Positions 1 through 8,233 of a DNA stretch of 64,000 nt are shown here, one piece after another (position 1 is the stretch's first letter; every line of letters starts with the position of its first letter). The stretch is from Micromonospora purpureochromogenes (GTDB taxonomy: Bacteria; Actinomycetota; Actinomycetes; Mycobacteriales; Micromonosporaceae): assembly GCF_900091515.1 (NCBI RefSeq), contig NZ_LT607410.1, positions 3,968,001 to 4,032,000 of the forward strand, written 5' to 3'. Position numbers and translations under genes: made by a program. Below the pieces are notes generated by a model. That model saw nothing but the letters and a program-made list of their open reading frames with translations, was not told where the DNA came from and searched no databases.

Positions 1-252
1 GGCACACCGTGCGCAACGTCCGGCGGGGCACGCAACCGGTGGACCGCCGGGGTGGGGCGGTACCGGCAGCGCGACGGGGTGACCGCGGGCGACGTGAACC
101 TGCTGCGGGTCGACGGCCGGGAGCTGGACATCAGCTCGGTGATGGCGGACTCGGCGGGCTCGTACCGCTGCGCCGGCGACCGGCTGGTGATCCGGCTGGC
201 GGCCGACGACGGGTCGTGGGGCGAGGAGACCTTCGTCCGCAGCCGCGCCTGA
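1..252 (+). CDS. 3' end of an unidentified protein (truncated by window edge)
   Basis: An open frame runs from the first base to a TGA at 250-252, giving at least 83 residues. The readable C-terminus is polar and acidic, ends in ETFVRSRA, and has one cysteine in a SYRCAGDR context. No family was recognised. The true start lies outside the window. It is followed by an AT-rich promoter-like stretch belonging to the next gene, so it is probably the last gene of its own unit. Confidence 0.5.
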   Translation, partial: GTPCATSGGARNRWTAGVGRYRQRDGVTAGDVNLLRVDGRELDISSVMADSAGSYRCAGDRLVIRLAADDGSWGEETFVRSRA

Positions 253-278
253 CAGGCCGACGCATCGCGGCATTTACA

Positions 279-293
279 TTTAACAAAGTTAAC
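279..293. promoter_or_regulatory. AT-rich inverted repeat upstream of the chitinase
   Basis: TTAAC at 280-284 and GTTAA at 288-292 are separated by AAA, inside a conspicuously AT-rich island (271-298) in otherwise GC-rich DNA. It lies about 36 bases upstream of the chitinase start. A regulator site or promoter element is inferred; no specific regulator motif was recognised. Confidence 0.4.
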
Positions 294-328
294 TGATAGC
301 CTCCCGCGCATCGACGAGGAGGTATGTC

Positions 329-1672
329 ATGCGACTCCGACCCGCACTCACCGCCCTGGCCGCCGGCGTGGCGCTGGCCACAGTCGCCGCCGCCCTGCCG
401 ACGACGCAGGGGCTCGCCGCGGCCATCACCGACGTCGCGGCCCTCGCCTGCACCGCGCCCGCCTGGGCCGAGGGCACCACCTACCCGGCGGGCAGCCAGG
501 TCAGCTACGCGGGCCGGCGCTACGAGGCCCTGATGACCCACACGCCACCGCCGGGCGCCGGCTGGAACCCGGCCGCCACGCCGTCGCTGTGGCGGGACCT
601 CGGCGCCTGCGACGGCGGCGGCACGCCCGCACCCACGCCGTCGCCCACCCGCACCTCGTCGCCCACCCCGACCCCGACGCCGACCGCGACGCCAACCACC
701 CCGCCGCCCGGCACGCCGACCTGCGCGGTCAAGCCCCGACCGGCGGGCAAGGTGCTGCAGGGCTACTGGGAGAACTGGGACGGCGCCGCCAACGGCGTCC
801 ACCCGCCGCTGGGCTGGATCCCGATCACCGACCCGCGGATCACCGGACACGGCTACAACGTGGTCAACGCCGCCTTCCCGGTGATCCGCGCCGACGGCAC
901 CGTGCTCTGGGAGGACGGCATGGACGCCACCGTCAAGGTGCCCACCCCCGCCGAGATGTGCCAGGCGAAGGCGGCCGGCCTGACCATCCTGCTCTCGATC
1001 GGCGGCGCCACCGCCGGCATCGACCTCAGCTCGACGGCGGTCGCCGACCGGTTCGTCGCCACGGTGGTGCCGATCCTGAAAAAGTACAACTTCGACGGCA
1101 TCGACATCGACATCGAGACCGGCCTGACCGGCAGCGGCGACATCAACCGGCTCTCCCCCTCCCAGGCGAACCTGATCCGGATCATCGACGGGGTGCTGGC
1201 CCAGATGCCGGCCGGCTTCGGCCTCACCATGGCCCCGGAGACCGCGTACGTCACCGGCGGCAGCGTCACCTACGGCTCCATCTGGGGCGCGTACCTGCCG
1301 ATCGTGAAGCGGTACGCCGACAACGGCCGGCTCTGGTGGCTGAACATGCAGTACTACAACGGCAGCATGTACGGCTGCTCCGGCGACTCCTACCCGGCGG
1401 GCACGGTGCAGGGCTTCACCGCGCAGACCGACTGCCTCCACACCGGACTGGTCGTCCAGGGCACCACCATCCGCGTCCCGTACGACAAGCAGGTCCCCGG
1501 CCTACCGGCGCAGCCCGGTGCCGGCGGCGGACACCTGCCGCCGTCGTCGGTGGCGCAGGCGTGGAACGCCTACCGGGGCGGGCTGAAGGGGCTGATGACC
1601 TGGTCGCTGAACTGGGACGGCGCCAAGGGCTGGACCTTCGGCGACAACGTCCGGTCCCTGCAGGGCCGCTGA
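329..1672 (+). CDS. secreted modular chitinase (CBM5/12-like domain + GH18)
   Basis: Predicted extracellular endo-acting chitinase hydrolysing beta-1,4-GlcNAc polymers. The 447 residues show a Sec signal peptide (about 1-32), a CBM5/12-like chitin-binding module (about 44-92, with AWAEGTTYPAGSQVSYAGRRY), a Thr/Pro linker with a TPSPT core, and a GH18 barrel. The barrel carries the hallmark FDGIDIDIE, whose final Glu (E263) is the expected proton donor, and SIGG on an earlier strand. The ATG at 329 follows a GAGGAGGT ribosome site. A strong 13-bp terminator follows immediately, so the gene is monocistronic. Confidence 0.93.
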   Translation: MRLRPALTALAAGVALATVAAALPTTQGLAAAITDVAALACTAPAWAEGTTYPAGSQVSYAGRRYEALMTHTPPPGAGWNPAATPSLWRDLGACDGGGTPAPTPSPTRTSSPTPTPTPTATPTTPPPGTPTCAVKPRPAGKVLQGYWENWDGAANGVHPPLGWIPITDPRITGHGYNVVNAAFPVIRADGTVLWEDGMDATVKVPTPAEMCQAKAAGLTILLSIGGATAGIDLSSTAVADRFVATVVPILKKYNFDGIDIDIETGLTGSGDINRLSPSQANLIRIIDGVLAQMPAGFGLTMAPETAYVTGGSVTYGSIWGAYLPIVKRYADNGRLWWLNMQYYNGSMYGCSGDSYPAGTVQGFTAQTDCLHTGLVVQGTTIRVPYDKQVPGLPAQPGAGGGHLPPSSVAQAWNAYRGGLKGLMTWSLNWDGAKGWTFGDNVRSLQGR

Positions 1673-1683
1673 GATCCGCTCCC

Positions 1684-1717
1684 CCGGCCCCGCCCCCGCT
1701 CACCGGGGCGGGGCCGG
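1684..1717 (+). terminator. intrinsic terminator after chitinase
   Basis: CCGGCCCCGCCCC (1684-1696) pairs perfectly with GGGGCGGGGCCGG (1705-1717) across an 8-base loop, starting 11 bases after the chitinase stop. There is no U-tract, as is usual for actinomycete terminators. Confidence 0.8.
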
Positions 1718-1781
1718 CTCGCGCCCGCACCCGGCGGTCGGGCGGCCGGACCCGCGCCGGACACTTCGACGCATCGACATG

Positions 1782-1811
1782 TTGCGACGACGTTGCGGAC
1801 GCCTCTAGGCT
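1782..1811 (+). promoter_or_regulatory. promoter of the GH5 cellulase gene
   Basis: TTGCGA (1782-1787) and TAGGCT (1806-1811) are spaced 18 bases apart, a fair match to the housekeeping sigma consensus of actinomycetes. The predicted start site falls on the CebR-type palindrome immediately downstream. The resulting leader is about 150 bases. Confidence 0.55.
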
Positions 1812-1815
1812 GTCA

Positions 1816-1829
1816 TGGGAGCGCTCCCG
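1816..1829. promoter_or_regulatory. CebR/CelR-type operator
   Basis: TGGGAGCGCTCCCG differs by only its last base from TGGGAGCGCTCCCA, the operator known for the LacI-family cellobiose/cellulose repressors CebR (Streptomyces) and CelR (Thermobifida). It sits 5 bases after the -10 element, where a repressor would block initiation. The cognate regulator is not in this window. Confidence 0.85.
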
Positions 1830-1967
1830 AGCCTCGTCCGGGCATCGAGGCGACACCGGGCACCGCCCGGACGGGTGGGTGATGTGTGGGCACCACATCC
1901 ATCCGGTCCACGGCCGGCCCGGGCACACCACCTCGCACCCGACCCCCGCACAGATTGAGACGGTCCC

Positions 1968-3422
1968 ATGCAGAAGATCCCCCGCCCGACGCGGCGGCAC
2001 CTGCTCGCCGCCGGTGCCGCGGCCGCCCTGACCATCGGCGCGTCGGCGTTCCTGCCGGTCGCCAACGCGATGGCGGCACCCGGCTGCGCCGTCACCTACA
2101 CCACCACCTCCTGGACCGGCGGGTTCACCGCCAACATCACGATCAAGAACCTCGGGGACGCGGTCAACGGCTGGACCCTCGGCTTCAGCTTCCCGGACGC
2201 CGGGCAGCGGGTGGGGCAGGGCTGGTCGGCGACGTACCAGCAGAGCGGCCAGTCCGTCACCGCGCAGAGCCTGAGCTGGAACGGCTCCCTGGCCGGCGGG
2301 GCGTCCACCACCATCGGCTTCAACGGCACCTGGACGGGCAGCAACCCGGCGCCCACGTCGTTCACCCTCAACGGCACGACCTGCATCGGCGCGACGACCC
2401 CCGCCACCCCGCCGCCGACCACCACACCGCCGACCACGCCACCCCCGACCACGCCACCGCCGACCACGCCACTGCCCACCGGGCAGACGCCGGTGGCAAT
2501 CAACGGTCAGCTCCGGGTCTGCGGGGTGAACCTGTGCAACCAGTACGGCCGGCCGATCCAGCTACGCGGCATGAGCACCCACGGCCTGCAGTGGTTCGCC
2601 CAGTGCTACGACGACGCGTCCCTCGACGCGCTCGCCACCGACTGGCACGCCGACCTGCTGCGGATCTCGATGTACGTGCAGGAGGGCGGCTACGAGACCA
2701 ACCCGAGCGGCTTCACCGACCGGGTCAACACCCTGGTCGACGAGGCCGGTGAGCGGGGCCTGTACGCGCTGATCGACTTCCACACGCTGACCCCCGGCGA
2801 CCCGATGTACAACCTGGACCGGGCCAAGACCTTCTTCGCCGCCGTCGCGGCCCGCAACGCCAACCGCACCAACGTCATCTACGAGATCGCCAACGAGCCC
2901 AACGGGGTCAGCTGGCAGACCATCAAGAACTACGCCGAGCAGGTCATCCCGGTGATCCGGGCCAACGACCCGGACGCGATCGTCGTCGTCGGCACCCGGG
3001 GCTGGTCCTCGCTGGGCGTGTCGGAGGGCGGCAACTCCACCGAGGTGATCAACAACCCGGTGAACGCCAGCAACGTGATGTACGCGTTCCACTTCTACGC
3101 CGCGTCGCACAAGGACAACTACCGGGCCGAGGTCGAGCGGGCCGCCGCCCGGCTGCCGCTGTTCGTCACCGAGTTCGGCACGGTCACCTACACCGGCGGC
3201 GGGGCCGTCGACGCGGGCAGCAGCACCACCTGGCTGGACCTGCTGGACCGGCTGAAGATCAGCTACGCCAACTGGACGTACTCCGACGCCGACGAGGCCA
3301 GCGCCGCCTTCAGGCCGGGCACCTGCTACGGCGGCACGTACGCCGGCACCGGCGTGCTCACCGAGTCCGGCGTCTTCATGCGCAATCGGATCCGTACCCC
3401 GGACAACTTCCCCACCAGCTGA
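1968..3422 (+). CDS. secreted cellulase: CBM2 + GH5 endoglucanase
   Basis: Predicted extracellular endo-beta-1,4-glucanase. The 484 residues comprise a signal peptide with a Tat-like TRRHLL stretch, a CBM2 cellulose-binding module (about 42-145, bracketed by two cysteines, with NGWTLGFSFP and SLSWNGSL), a Thr/Pro linker of TTPPP repeats, and a GH5 domain. In GH5, IANEPNG places the acid/base at E310 and VTEFGT places the nucleophile at E402. The CebR-type operator upstream argues for induction by cello-oligosaccharides. A 17-bp hairpin follows the stop. Confidence 0.93.
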   Translation: MQKIPRPTRRHLLAAGAAAALTIGASAFLPVANAMAAPGCAVTYTTTSWTGGFTANITIKNLGDAVNGWTLGFSFPDAGQRVGQGWSATYQQSGQSVTAQSLSWNGSLAGGASTTIGFNGTWTGSNPAPTSFTLNGTTCIGATTPATPPPTTTPPTTPPPTTPPPTTPLPTGQTPVAINGQLRVCGVNLCNQYGRPIQLRGMSTHGLQWFAQCYDDASLDALATDWHADLLRISMYVQEGGYETNPSGFTDRVNTLVDEAGERGLYALIDFHTLTPGDPMYNLDRAKTFFAAVAARNANRTNVIYEIANEPNGVSWQTIKNYAEQVIPVIRANDPDAIVVVGTRGWSSLGVSEGGNSTEVINNPVNASNVMYAFHFYAASHKDNYRAEVERAAARLPLFVTEFGTVTYTGGGAVDAGSSTTWLDLLDRLKISYANWTYSDADEASAAFRPGTCYGGTYAGTGVLTESGVFMRNRIRTPDNFPTS

Positions 3423-3433
3423 TCGAGCGACAC

Positions 3434-3471
3434 CGGGCGGCGCCCGTCCCGACCGGGGCGGGCGCCGCCCG
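3434..3471. terminator. bidirectional terminator between cellulase and FAD dehydrogenase
   Basis: A 17-bp stem (3434-3450 with 3455-3471, one G-U pair) closed by a GACC loop lies between two convergent genes and can serve both. Confidence 0.8.
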
Positions 3472-3512
3472 AGCGGTCGCGGGGCGGGCCGCCCCGCGAC
3501 CGGCGTGACTCT

Positions 3513-5171
3513 CTAGGCGACGGCCGCCGCGGCGGCCCGCCCGGCCGTCCGCCCGGAGAAGAGGCAACCACCGAGGAAGGTGCCCTCCAGGGAGTTGTAG
3601 CCGTGCATGCCGCCGCCACCGAACCCGGCGACCTCGCCGGCGGCGTACACCCCGCCGAGCGGCTCGCCGTCCGGGCGCAGCACCCGGCCGGAGAGGTCGG
3701 TGTGCAGCCCGCCGAGGGTCTTGCGGGTCAGCACGTGCAGCTGGACGGCGATCAGCGGACCCGCCGCCGGGTCGAGCAGGCGGTGCGGCGTGGCGACCCG
3801 GATCAGCCGGTCGCCCCGGTACCGGCGGGCGCCCCGGACGGCGTGCAGCTGGGCGTCCTTGCCGAACGGGTGCGCGATGTCGCGGTCGCGCGCCTCGACC
3901 AGCCGGCGCAGCGGCGTGACGTCCAGCTGCGGGCCGCCGGTCTGGGCCGCCAACGCGTTCATCCCGTCGACCAGTTCCTCCAGGGTGTCGGCGACCACGA
4001 AGTCGGCGCCGTGGCGCTTGAACGCCTCGACCGGGCCGGGCGCGCCGGGACGGACCCGGTGCAGGACCTGCCGGACGCTGCGGTTGGTCAGGTCCGGGTT
4101 CTGCTCGGAGCCCGACAGCGCGAACTCCTTCTCGATGATTTTCTGAGTGAGCAGGAACCAGCTGTAGTCGTGGCCCGTGCTCCGCAGGTGCCGCAGGGTG
4201 GCGAGGGTGTCGAAGCCGGGGAACAGCGGCGCGGGCAGGCGCCGGCCGGTCGCGTCGAGCCACAGCGACGACGGGCCGGGCAGGATCCGGATGCCGTGGT
4301 CCGGCCAGACCGGGTCCCAGTTGCGCAGGCCCTCGGTGTAGTGCCACATCCGGTCCGGGTTGATCACCTGCCCGCCGGCGGCCTCGGTGATGGCCAGCAT
4401 CCGGCCGTCGACGTGGGCGGGCACCCCGGCGACCATCCGGGTCGGCGGCGTGCCGAGCCGCGCCGGCCAGGCCCGCCGGACCAGGTCGTGGTTGCCGCCG
4501 ATGCCGCCCGAGGTGATGATCACGGCCTGCGCGCCGTACGCGAAGTCGCCGACGGCCACCCGGGAGGTGCTGCGGCCGCGCGGGGCGTCGTCAGGTTCGA
4601 GCACCGTCCCGCGTACCCCGGTGACCACGCCGCCGGCGGTGACCAGCTCGTCGACCCGGTGCCGGAACAGCAGCCGTACCCGGCCGCGCGCGACGGCGTC
4701 CTGGACCCGCCGGGCGAACGGCTCGACCAGCCCCGGGCCGGTGCCCCAGGTGACGTGGAACCGGGGTACGGAGTTGCCGTGGCCGTCGGCCGCTCCCCCG
4801 CCCCGCTCGGCCCAGCTGACCACCGGGAAGAGCCGGTGGCCCATCCCCCGCAGCCAGGCCCGCTTCTCCCCGGCCGCGAAGTGCACGTACGCCTCGGCCC
4901 ACCGGCGCGGCCAGTGGTCCTCGGGCCGGTCGAAGGCCGCGCTGCCCGTCCAGTCCTGCCAGGCCAGCTCGACCGAGTCGCGGATACCCATCCGCCGCTG
5001 CTCGGGCGAGTCCACCAGGAAGAGGCCGCCGAACGACCAGAACGCCTGCCCGCCGAGGTTCTGCGCGGGCTCCTGGTCGAGCAGCAGCACCCGCCGACCC
5101 GCGTCGGCGGCCTCGGCGGCGGCGACCAGGCCGGCCAGCCCGGCGCCGATCACGATGACATCCGTATCCAT
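3513..5171 (-). CDS. FAD-dependent dehydrogenase, 3-ketosteroid-dehydrogenase/fumarate-reductase-like
   Basis: A 552-residue flavoprotein. The N-terminus has the dinucleotide-binding fold VIVIGAGLAGLVAAAEAA, ending in the acidic LLLDQEP. The C-terminus carries the FAD-closing YAAGEVAGFGGGGMHG followed by a NSLEGTFLGG cap. This is the layout of flavoproteins annotated as FAD-binding dehydrogenase, related to KstD and fumarate reductases. The substrate is unknown. The open frame extends far upstream without a stop, but the start at 5171 is fixed by the Rossmann motif. It is divergent from a PucR-type regulator, which may control it. Confidence 0.85.
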   Translation of the reverse strand: MDTDVIVIGAGLAGLVAAAEAADAGRRVLLLDQEPAQNLGGQAFWSFGGLFLVDSPEQRRMGIRDSVELAWQDWTGSAAFDRPEDHWPRRWAEAYVHFAAGEKRAWLRGMGHRLFPVVSWAERGGGAADGHGNSVPRFHVTWGTGPGLVEPFARRVQDAVARGRVRLLFRHRVDELVTAGGVVTGVRGTVLEPDDAPRGRSTSRVAVGDFAYGAQAVIITSGGIGGNHDLVRRAWPARLGTPPTRMVAGVPAHVDGRMLAITEAAGGQVINPDRMWHYTEGLRNWDPVWPDHGIRILPGPSSLWLDATGRRLPAPLFPGFDTLATLRHLRSTGHDYSWFLLTQKIIEKEFALSGSEQNPDLTNRSVRQVLHRVRPGAPGPVEAFKRHGADFVVADTLEELVDGMNALAAQTGGPQLDVTPLRRLVEARDRDIAHPFGKDAQLHAVRGARRYRGDRLIRVATPHRLLDPAAGPLIAVQLHVLTRKTLGGLHTDLSGRVLRPDGEPLGGVYAAGEVAGFGGGGMHGYNSLEGTFLGGCLFSGRTAGRAAAAAVA

Positions 5172-5223
5172 GCCACCGACGCTACGTACCAGATTGCCAA
5201 AATGGTGGCGGTCGACGCGCAAG

Positions 5224-5250
5224 ATCCGGGGTAGGTTTTGTAACCCGGAT
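5224..5250. promoter_or_regulatory. inverted repeat in the FAD dehydrogenase/PucR divergent promoter
   Basis: ATCCGGG (5224-5230) and CCCGGAT (5244-5250) form a perfect 7-base inverted repeat with a 13-base spacer, 22 bases before the regulator start. It is a candidate operator for the adjacent regulator. Position and symmetry are the only support. Confidence 0.45.
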
Positions 5251-5271
5251 GACAAAGTGAGGGGCGGAAGC

Positions 5272-6495
5272 GTGTCCGACGCGCTCATCGACATCGAGCC
5301 GGGGCTCGCCGCCCTCCCGCCGACGGTCGGCGGGCACCTCCGCGGGCTGCGGGCGCCCCTGCACGAGCGGATCCTCGCGACCGTCCGCGCGGCCATGCGG
5401 GCGCAGGGCCGGTCGCTGACCGGCGGACAGGGGCAGGGCCTCACCCTCGGCGTCGAGACCGCCGTCGACGCCTTCGTCGAGGCGGTCGCCGACCCGGGCC
5501 GCGACCTCGCCGCCACCCGGGCGGTGTTCCACGCCCTCGGCCGCACCGAGTACCGGGAGGGCCACCGGGTGGACGCGCTGCGCACCGTCCTCACCCTCGG
5601 CGCCCGGGACATCTGGGCCTTCCTGGTGGAGAACGCCGGCCCGGCCGGCCCGGCGCCGGGCGACCTGTACGTCATCGCCGGTGCGCTCTTCGGCTTCGCC
5701 GACGCCCTCGCCGGCGCGGCGGCGGAGGGGTTCCTCGACGAGCAGCGCGACGCCGCGCAGGACTGGGCGACCACCCGACGCCGGCTGATCACCCTGCTGG
5801 TGCAGCCCGAGACCCCGGCCGAGAGCGCGCTGCACGCGGCGGCCGACGCGGCCCGCTGGCCGCCGCCCCGCAGCGTCGCCGTGGTCAGCGTCGACGGCAC
5901 CGACGCCGAGCACCTGGCGCGGTCCATCGGCGGGGGCGCGATCGCCACCGTCATCGACGACGCGGTACGGCTCGTCCTGCCCGACCCGGGCACGCCCGGG
6001 CGGCTGGCCCGCGCCCGGCAGGCGCTGACCGGCCGGCGGGCGGCGTTCGGGCCGACCGTCGAGCTGGGCCGGGCCCGGCTGTCGTACCGGCTCTCCCGAC
6101 GCGCGCTGGCCCTGCAACACGACGGCGTGCTCCCGGCGGGGCCGCTCGGTTGCGACGAGCACCTGCTGACCCTGCTGATGGCGTGGGAGCCGGGCCTCGC
6201 CGACCGGCTGGCCGCCGTCGGGCTGGCCGCGTTGGACGGCGTGCGGCCCGCCGCCCGGCAGGCGCTGGCCGAGACGCTGCACAGCTGGCTGCGCCGGCAG
6301 GGGCAGGTGGTCGCCGTCGCCGAGGAGCTGCACACCCACCCGCAGACCGTGCGGTACCGGATGCGCCGGCTGCGTGAGCTGTTCGGCCCGGCGCTGGACG
6401 ATCCCGACGCCCGGCTCGCCCTGCAACTCGCCCTCCGGCACCGGTTGAGCCGCCCGGCCGGTGACCACGGGTGGTCCGAGACCCGTCCGCGTTGA
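5272..6495 (+). CDS. PucR/CdaR-family transcriptional regulator
   Basis: A 407-residue protein. The last 60 residues form the PucR-type C-terminal helix-turn-helix, with LHTHPQTVRYRMRRLRELFG as the recognition region followed by LALQLALRH. The N-terminal 150 residues are helical (RsbT co-antagonist-like) and the middle resembles the GGDEF-like domain of this family. The GTG at 5272 follows GAGGGGCGG. It is transcribed divergently from the FAD dehydrogenase and is the likely local regulator of it. Its 3' end abuts the CopC-CopD gene. Confidence 0.8.
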   Translation: MSDALIDIEPGLAALPPTVGGHLRGLRAPLHERILATVRAAMRAQGRSLTGGQGQGLTLGVETAVDAFVEAVADPGRDLAATRAVFHALGRTEYREGHRVDALRTVLTLGARDIWAFLVENAGPAGPAPGDLYVIAGALFGFADALAGAAAEGFLDEQRDAAQDWATTRRRLITLLVQPETPAESALHAAADAARWPPPRSVAVVSVDGTDAEHLARSIGGGAIATVIDDAVRLVLPDPGTPGRLARARQALTGRRAAFGPTVELGRARLSYRLSRRALALQHDGVLPAGPLGCDEHLLTLLMAWEPGLADRLAAVGLAALDGVRPAARQALAETLHSWLRRQGQVVAVAEELHTHPQTVRYRMRRLRELFGPALDDPDARLALQLALRHRLSRPAGDHGWSETRPR

Positions 6496-6527
6496 ACCGT
6501 ACGGCTGTCCGATCCGAACCACTGGTC

Positions 6528-8159
6528 GTGCGTACCCGAACCGCCGCGCTGCTGGGGCTGCTGCTCGCCCTGCTGTCCGTACCGCTGGCGCCGCCCGTCC
6601 CCGCCGCCGCCCACGCCGCGCTGGTCGCCACCAGCCCGGTACGCGACGCGGTGATCGGTTCCCCGCCGCGGGAGGTGGTGGTGACCTTCGGCGAGCCGGT
6701 GTCCCCCGTCGCGGGGCGGGTGCAGGTCCTCGGCCCGGACGGGCGGAAGGTCCACACGGGTGAGCCGGTGGTGCGCGGCGGTACCCTGCGCATCCCGGTC
6801 CGGGTGCCCGAGCGGCCGCTCGGCACCTACCTGGTCAGCTACCGGGTGATCTCGGCCGACAGCCATCCGGTGGCGGGCAGCTTCACCTACTCCGCCGGCG
6901 CCCCGTCGGCGACTCCCCCGCCGCCCGACGGTCGGACCCGGCCCAGCGGTGCGCTGGCGCCGGCCGCCCGGTACGTCGGCTACCTGGGGCTGGTGCTGGC
7001 CGTCGGTCCGGTGCTGCTGGCCGTCGGGATGTGGCCGCGCCGGCGCTCCCGCCGCCCGGCCCAGGTCGCCGCCGGGGCGGGCCTCGGCCTGGTCGTGGTG
7101 GCCACCGCCGGGCAGTGGGTGGCACAGGCCGCCGACATGGTGGGAGCGCCGGTCGGTGAGCTGTCCCCGGCCGACCTACGGGCGGTGGGCGCCAGCGCCG
7201 TCGGCCCGGTGTTGGGCGCCCGGCTGGCCCTGGTCGGCGTGGCCGCGGCGCTGCTGCCCGCCGTCGTGGCCGGCCGGTCGGGTCGGGGGCGGCGGGCCGC
7301 GCTGGCGGTGGTCGGCGTCGCCGCGCTGACCACCTGGCCGTTGGCCGGGCACCCGGTGGCCGCGCCGCTGCCGCCGGTCAGTGTCGCCGTCGGCGTGGTG
7401 CACCTGGCCGCGATGGCGGTCTGGTCGGGCGGGCTGCTCACCCTGGTGGCGTTCCTGCTGCCCGGCCTGCACGAGCGGGTGCGCGCCCGCGTCCTGCCCG
7501 CCTGGTCCCGGCTGGCCACCGTCGCGGTGTGCTGGCTGGTCGCCAGCGGCGTCGCCCAGGCCGCGGTCGAGCTCGGCCGGCCCACCGCGCTGCTCGACAC
7601 GACGTACGGGCGGCTGCTGTGCGGCAAGGCCGCTCTGCTCGCCGTGGTGCTGGCGGTCGCCGCCGGGCAGCGACGCCTGGTGCGCCGGGGGCTGGCGGCG
7701 GGCCGGCCGGGCCGGGTCAGCCGGGCGGCGGGGGTCGAGCTGGCCGCCACCGCGGTGGTGCTGGCTCTCGGCGCCGTGCTGGTGCAGACGCCGCCGGGCC
7801 GCACGGCCGGCACCGAGGCCGCCCGGGCCAGCCGGGTGGGGGTCGCCCAGACGCTGACCAGCGGCCTGTACACCTTGCAGTTCGACGTCTACCCGGTGCG
7901 GGTCGGGACGCCGAACTCCCTGCACGCCTACGTCTACACGCCGCAGGGCCAGGCGCTGCCGGTCGTGGAGTGGACGGTCAGTCTGGCCCTGCCGGCGGCC
8001 GGCGTGGAACCGGTCCGGGTGCCGGTCGACACGCCGGAACCGCACCACGCCAGTGCGGAGGTCACCTTCCCGGTCCGCGGCGAGTGGACGCTGCGGTTCA
8101 CCGTCCGGACCAGCGACGTCGACCAGGCCACCGTCACCGCCACCGTGCCCGTCGGCTGA
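6528..8159 (+). CDS. CopC-CopD fusion copper-handling membrane protein with C-terminal beta domain
   Basis: Predicted copper uptake or tolerance protein. From the GTG at 6528 it has 543 residues: a signal peptide, a mature CopC-like domain starting AHAALVATSP and ending SADSHPVAGSF (the two His are the usual Cu(II) ligand positions), about eight hydrophobic segments forming a CopD domain (about 140-430), and a C-terminal beta domain (about 445-543). That last domain resembles YtkA/FixH-type folds. An earlier in-frame GTG at 6471 would overlap the upstream gene by 25 bases; the later start gives a cleaner signal peptide. Confidence 0.82.
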   Translation: MRTRTAALLGLLLALLSVPLAPPVPAAAHAALVATSPVRDAVIGSPPREVVVTFGEPVSPVAGRVQVLGPDGRKVHTGEPVVRGGTLRIPVRVPERPLGTYLVSYRVISADSHPVAGSFTYSAGAPSATPPPPDGRTRPSGALAPAARYVGYLGLVLAVGPVLLAVGMWPRRRSRRPAQVAAGAGLGLVVVATAGQWVAQAADMVGAPVGELSPADLRAVGASAVGPVLGARLALVGVAAALLPAVVAGRSGRGRRAALAVVGVAALTTWPLAGHPVAAPLPPVSVAVGVVHLAAMAVWSGGLLTLVAFLLPGLHERVRARVLPAWSRLATVAVCWLVASGVAQAAVELGRPTALLDTTYGRLLCGKAALLAVVLAVAAGQRRLVRRGLAAGRPGRVSRAAGVELAATAVVLALGAVLVQTPPGRTAGTEAARASRVGVAQTLTSGLYTLQFDVYPVRVGTPNSLHAYVYTPQGQALPVVEWTVSLALPAAGVEPVRVPVDTPEPHHASAEVTFPVRGEWTLRFTVRTSDVDQATVTATVPVG

Positions 8160-8201
8160 GGCACCGCCGGGCCGGCGGGCCGGCCCGCACCCGGCGCGCC
8201 G

Positions 8202-8216
8202 ACCGGGTGTCCCGGT
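8202..8216. terminator. small hairpin between convergent copCD and GH43 genes
   Basis: ACCGGG and CCCGGT flank a TGT loop (6-bp stem), next to further GC palindromes at 8169-8187, in the 74-base convergent gap. A weak terminator candidate. Confidence 0.35.
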
Positions 8217-8233
8217 GGCGGGCGTCCCTCGGG

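Noticed and set aside
6471..6527. Upstream GTG start for the CopC-CopD gene
   Set aside because: It would overlap the PucR gene by 25 bases and place 19 extra charged residues before the signal peptide.
3513..6866. A continuous 1117-codon minus-strand frame spanning the FAD dehydrogenase and the PucR gene
   Set aside because: Only the part downstream of 5171 has family motifs. The upstream part is the antisense of the PucR gene with Arg/Ser/Pro-rich shadow composition.
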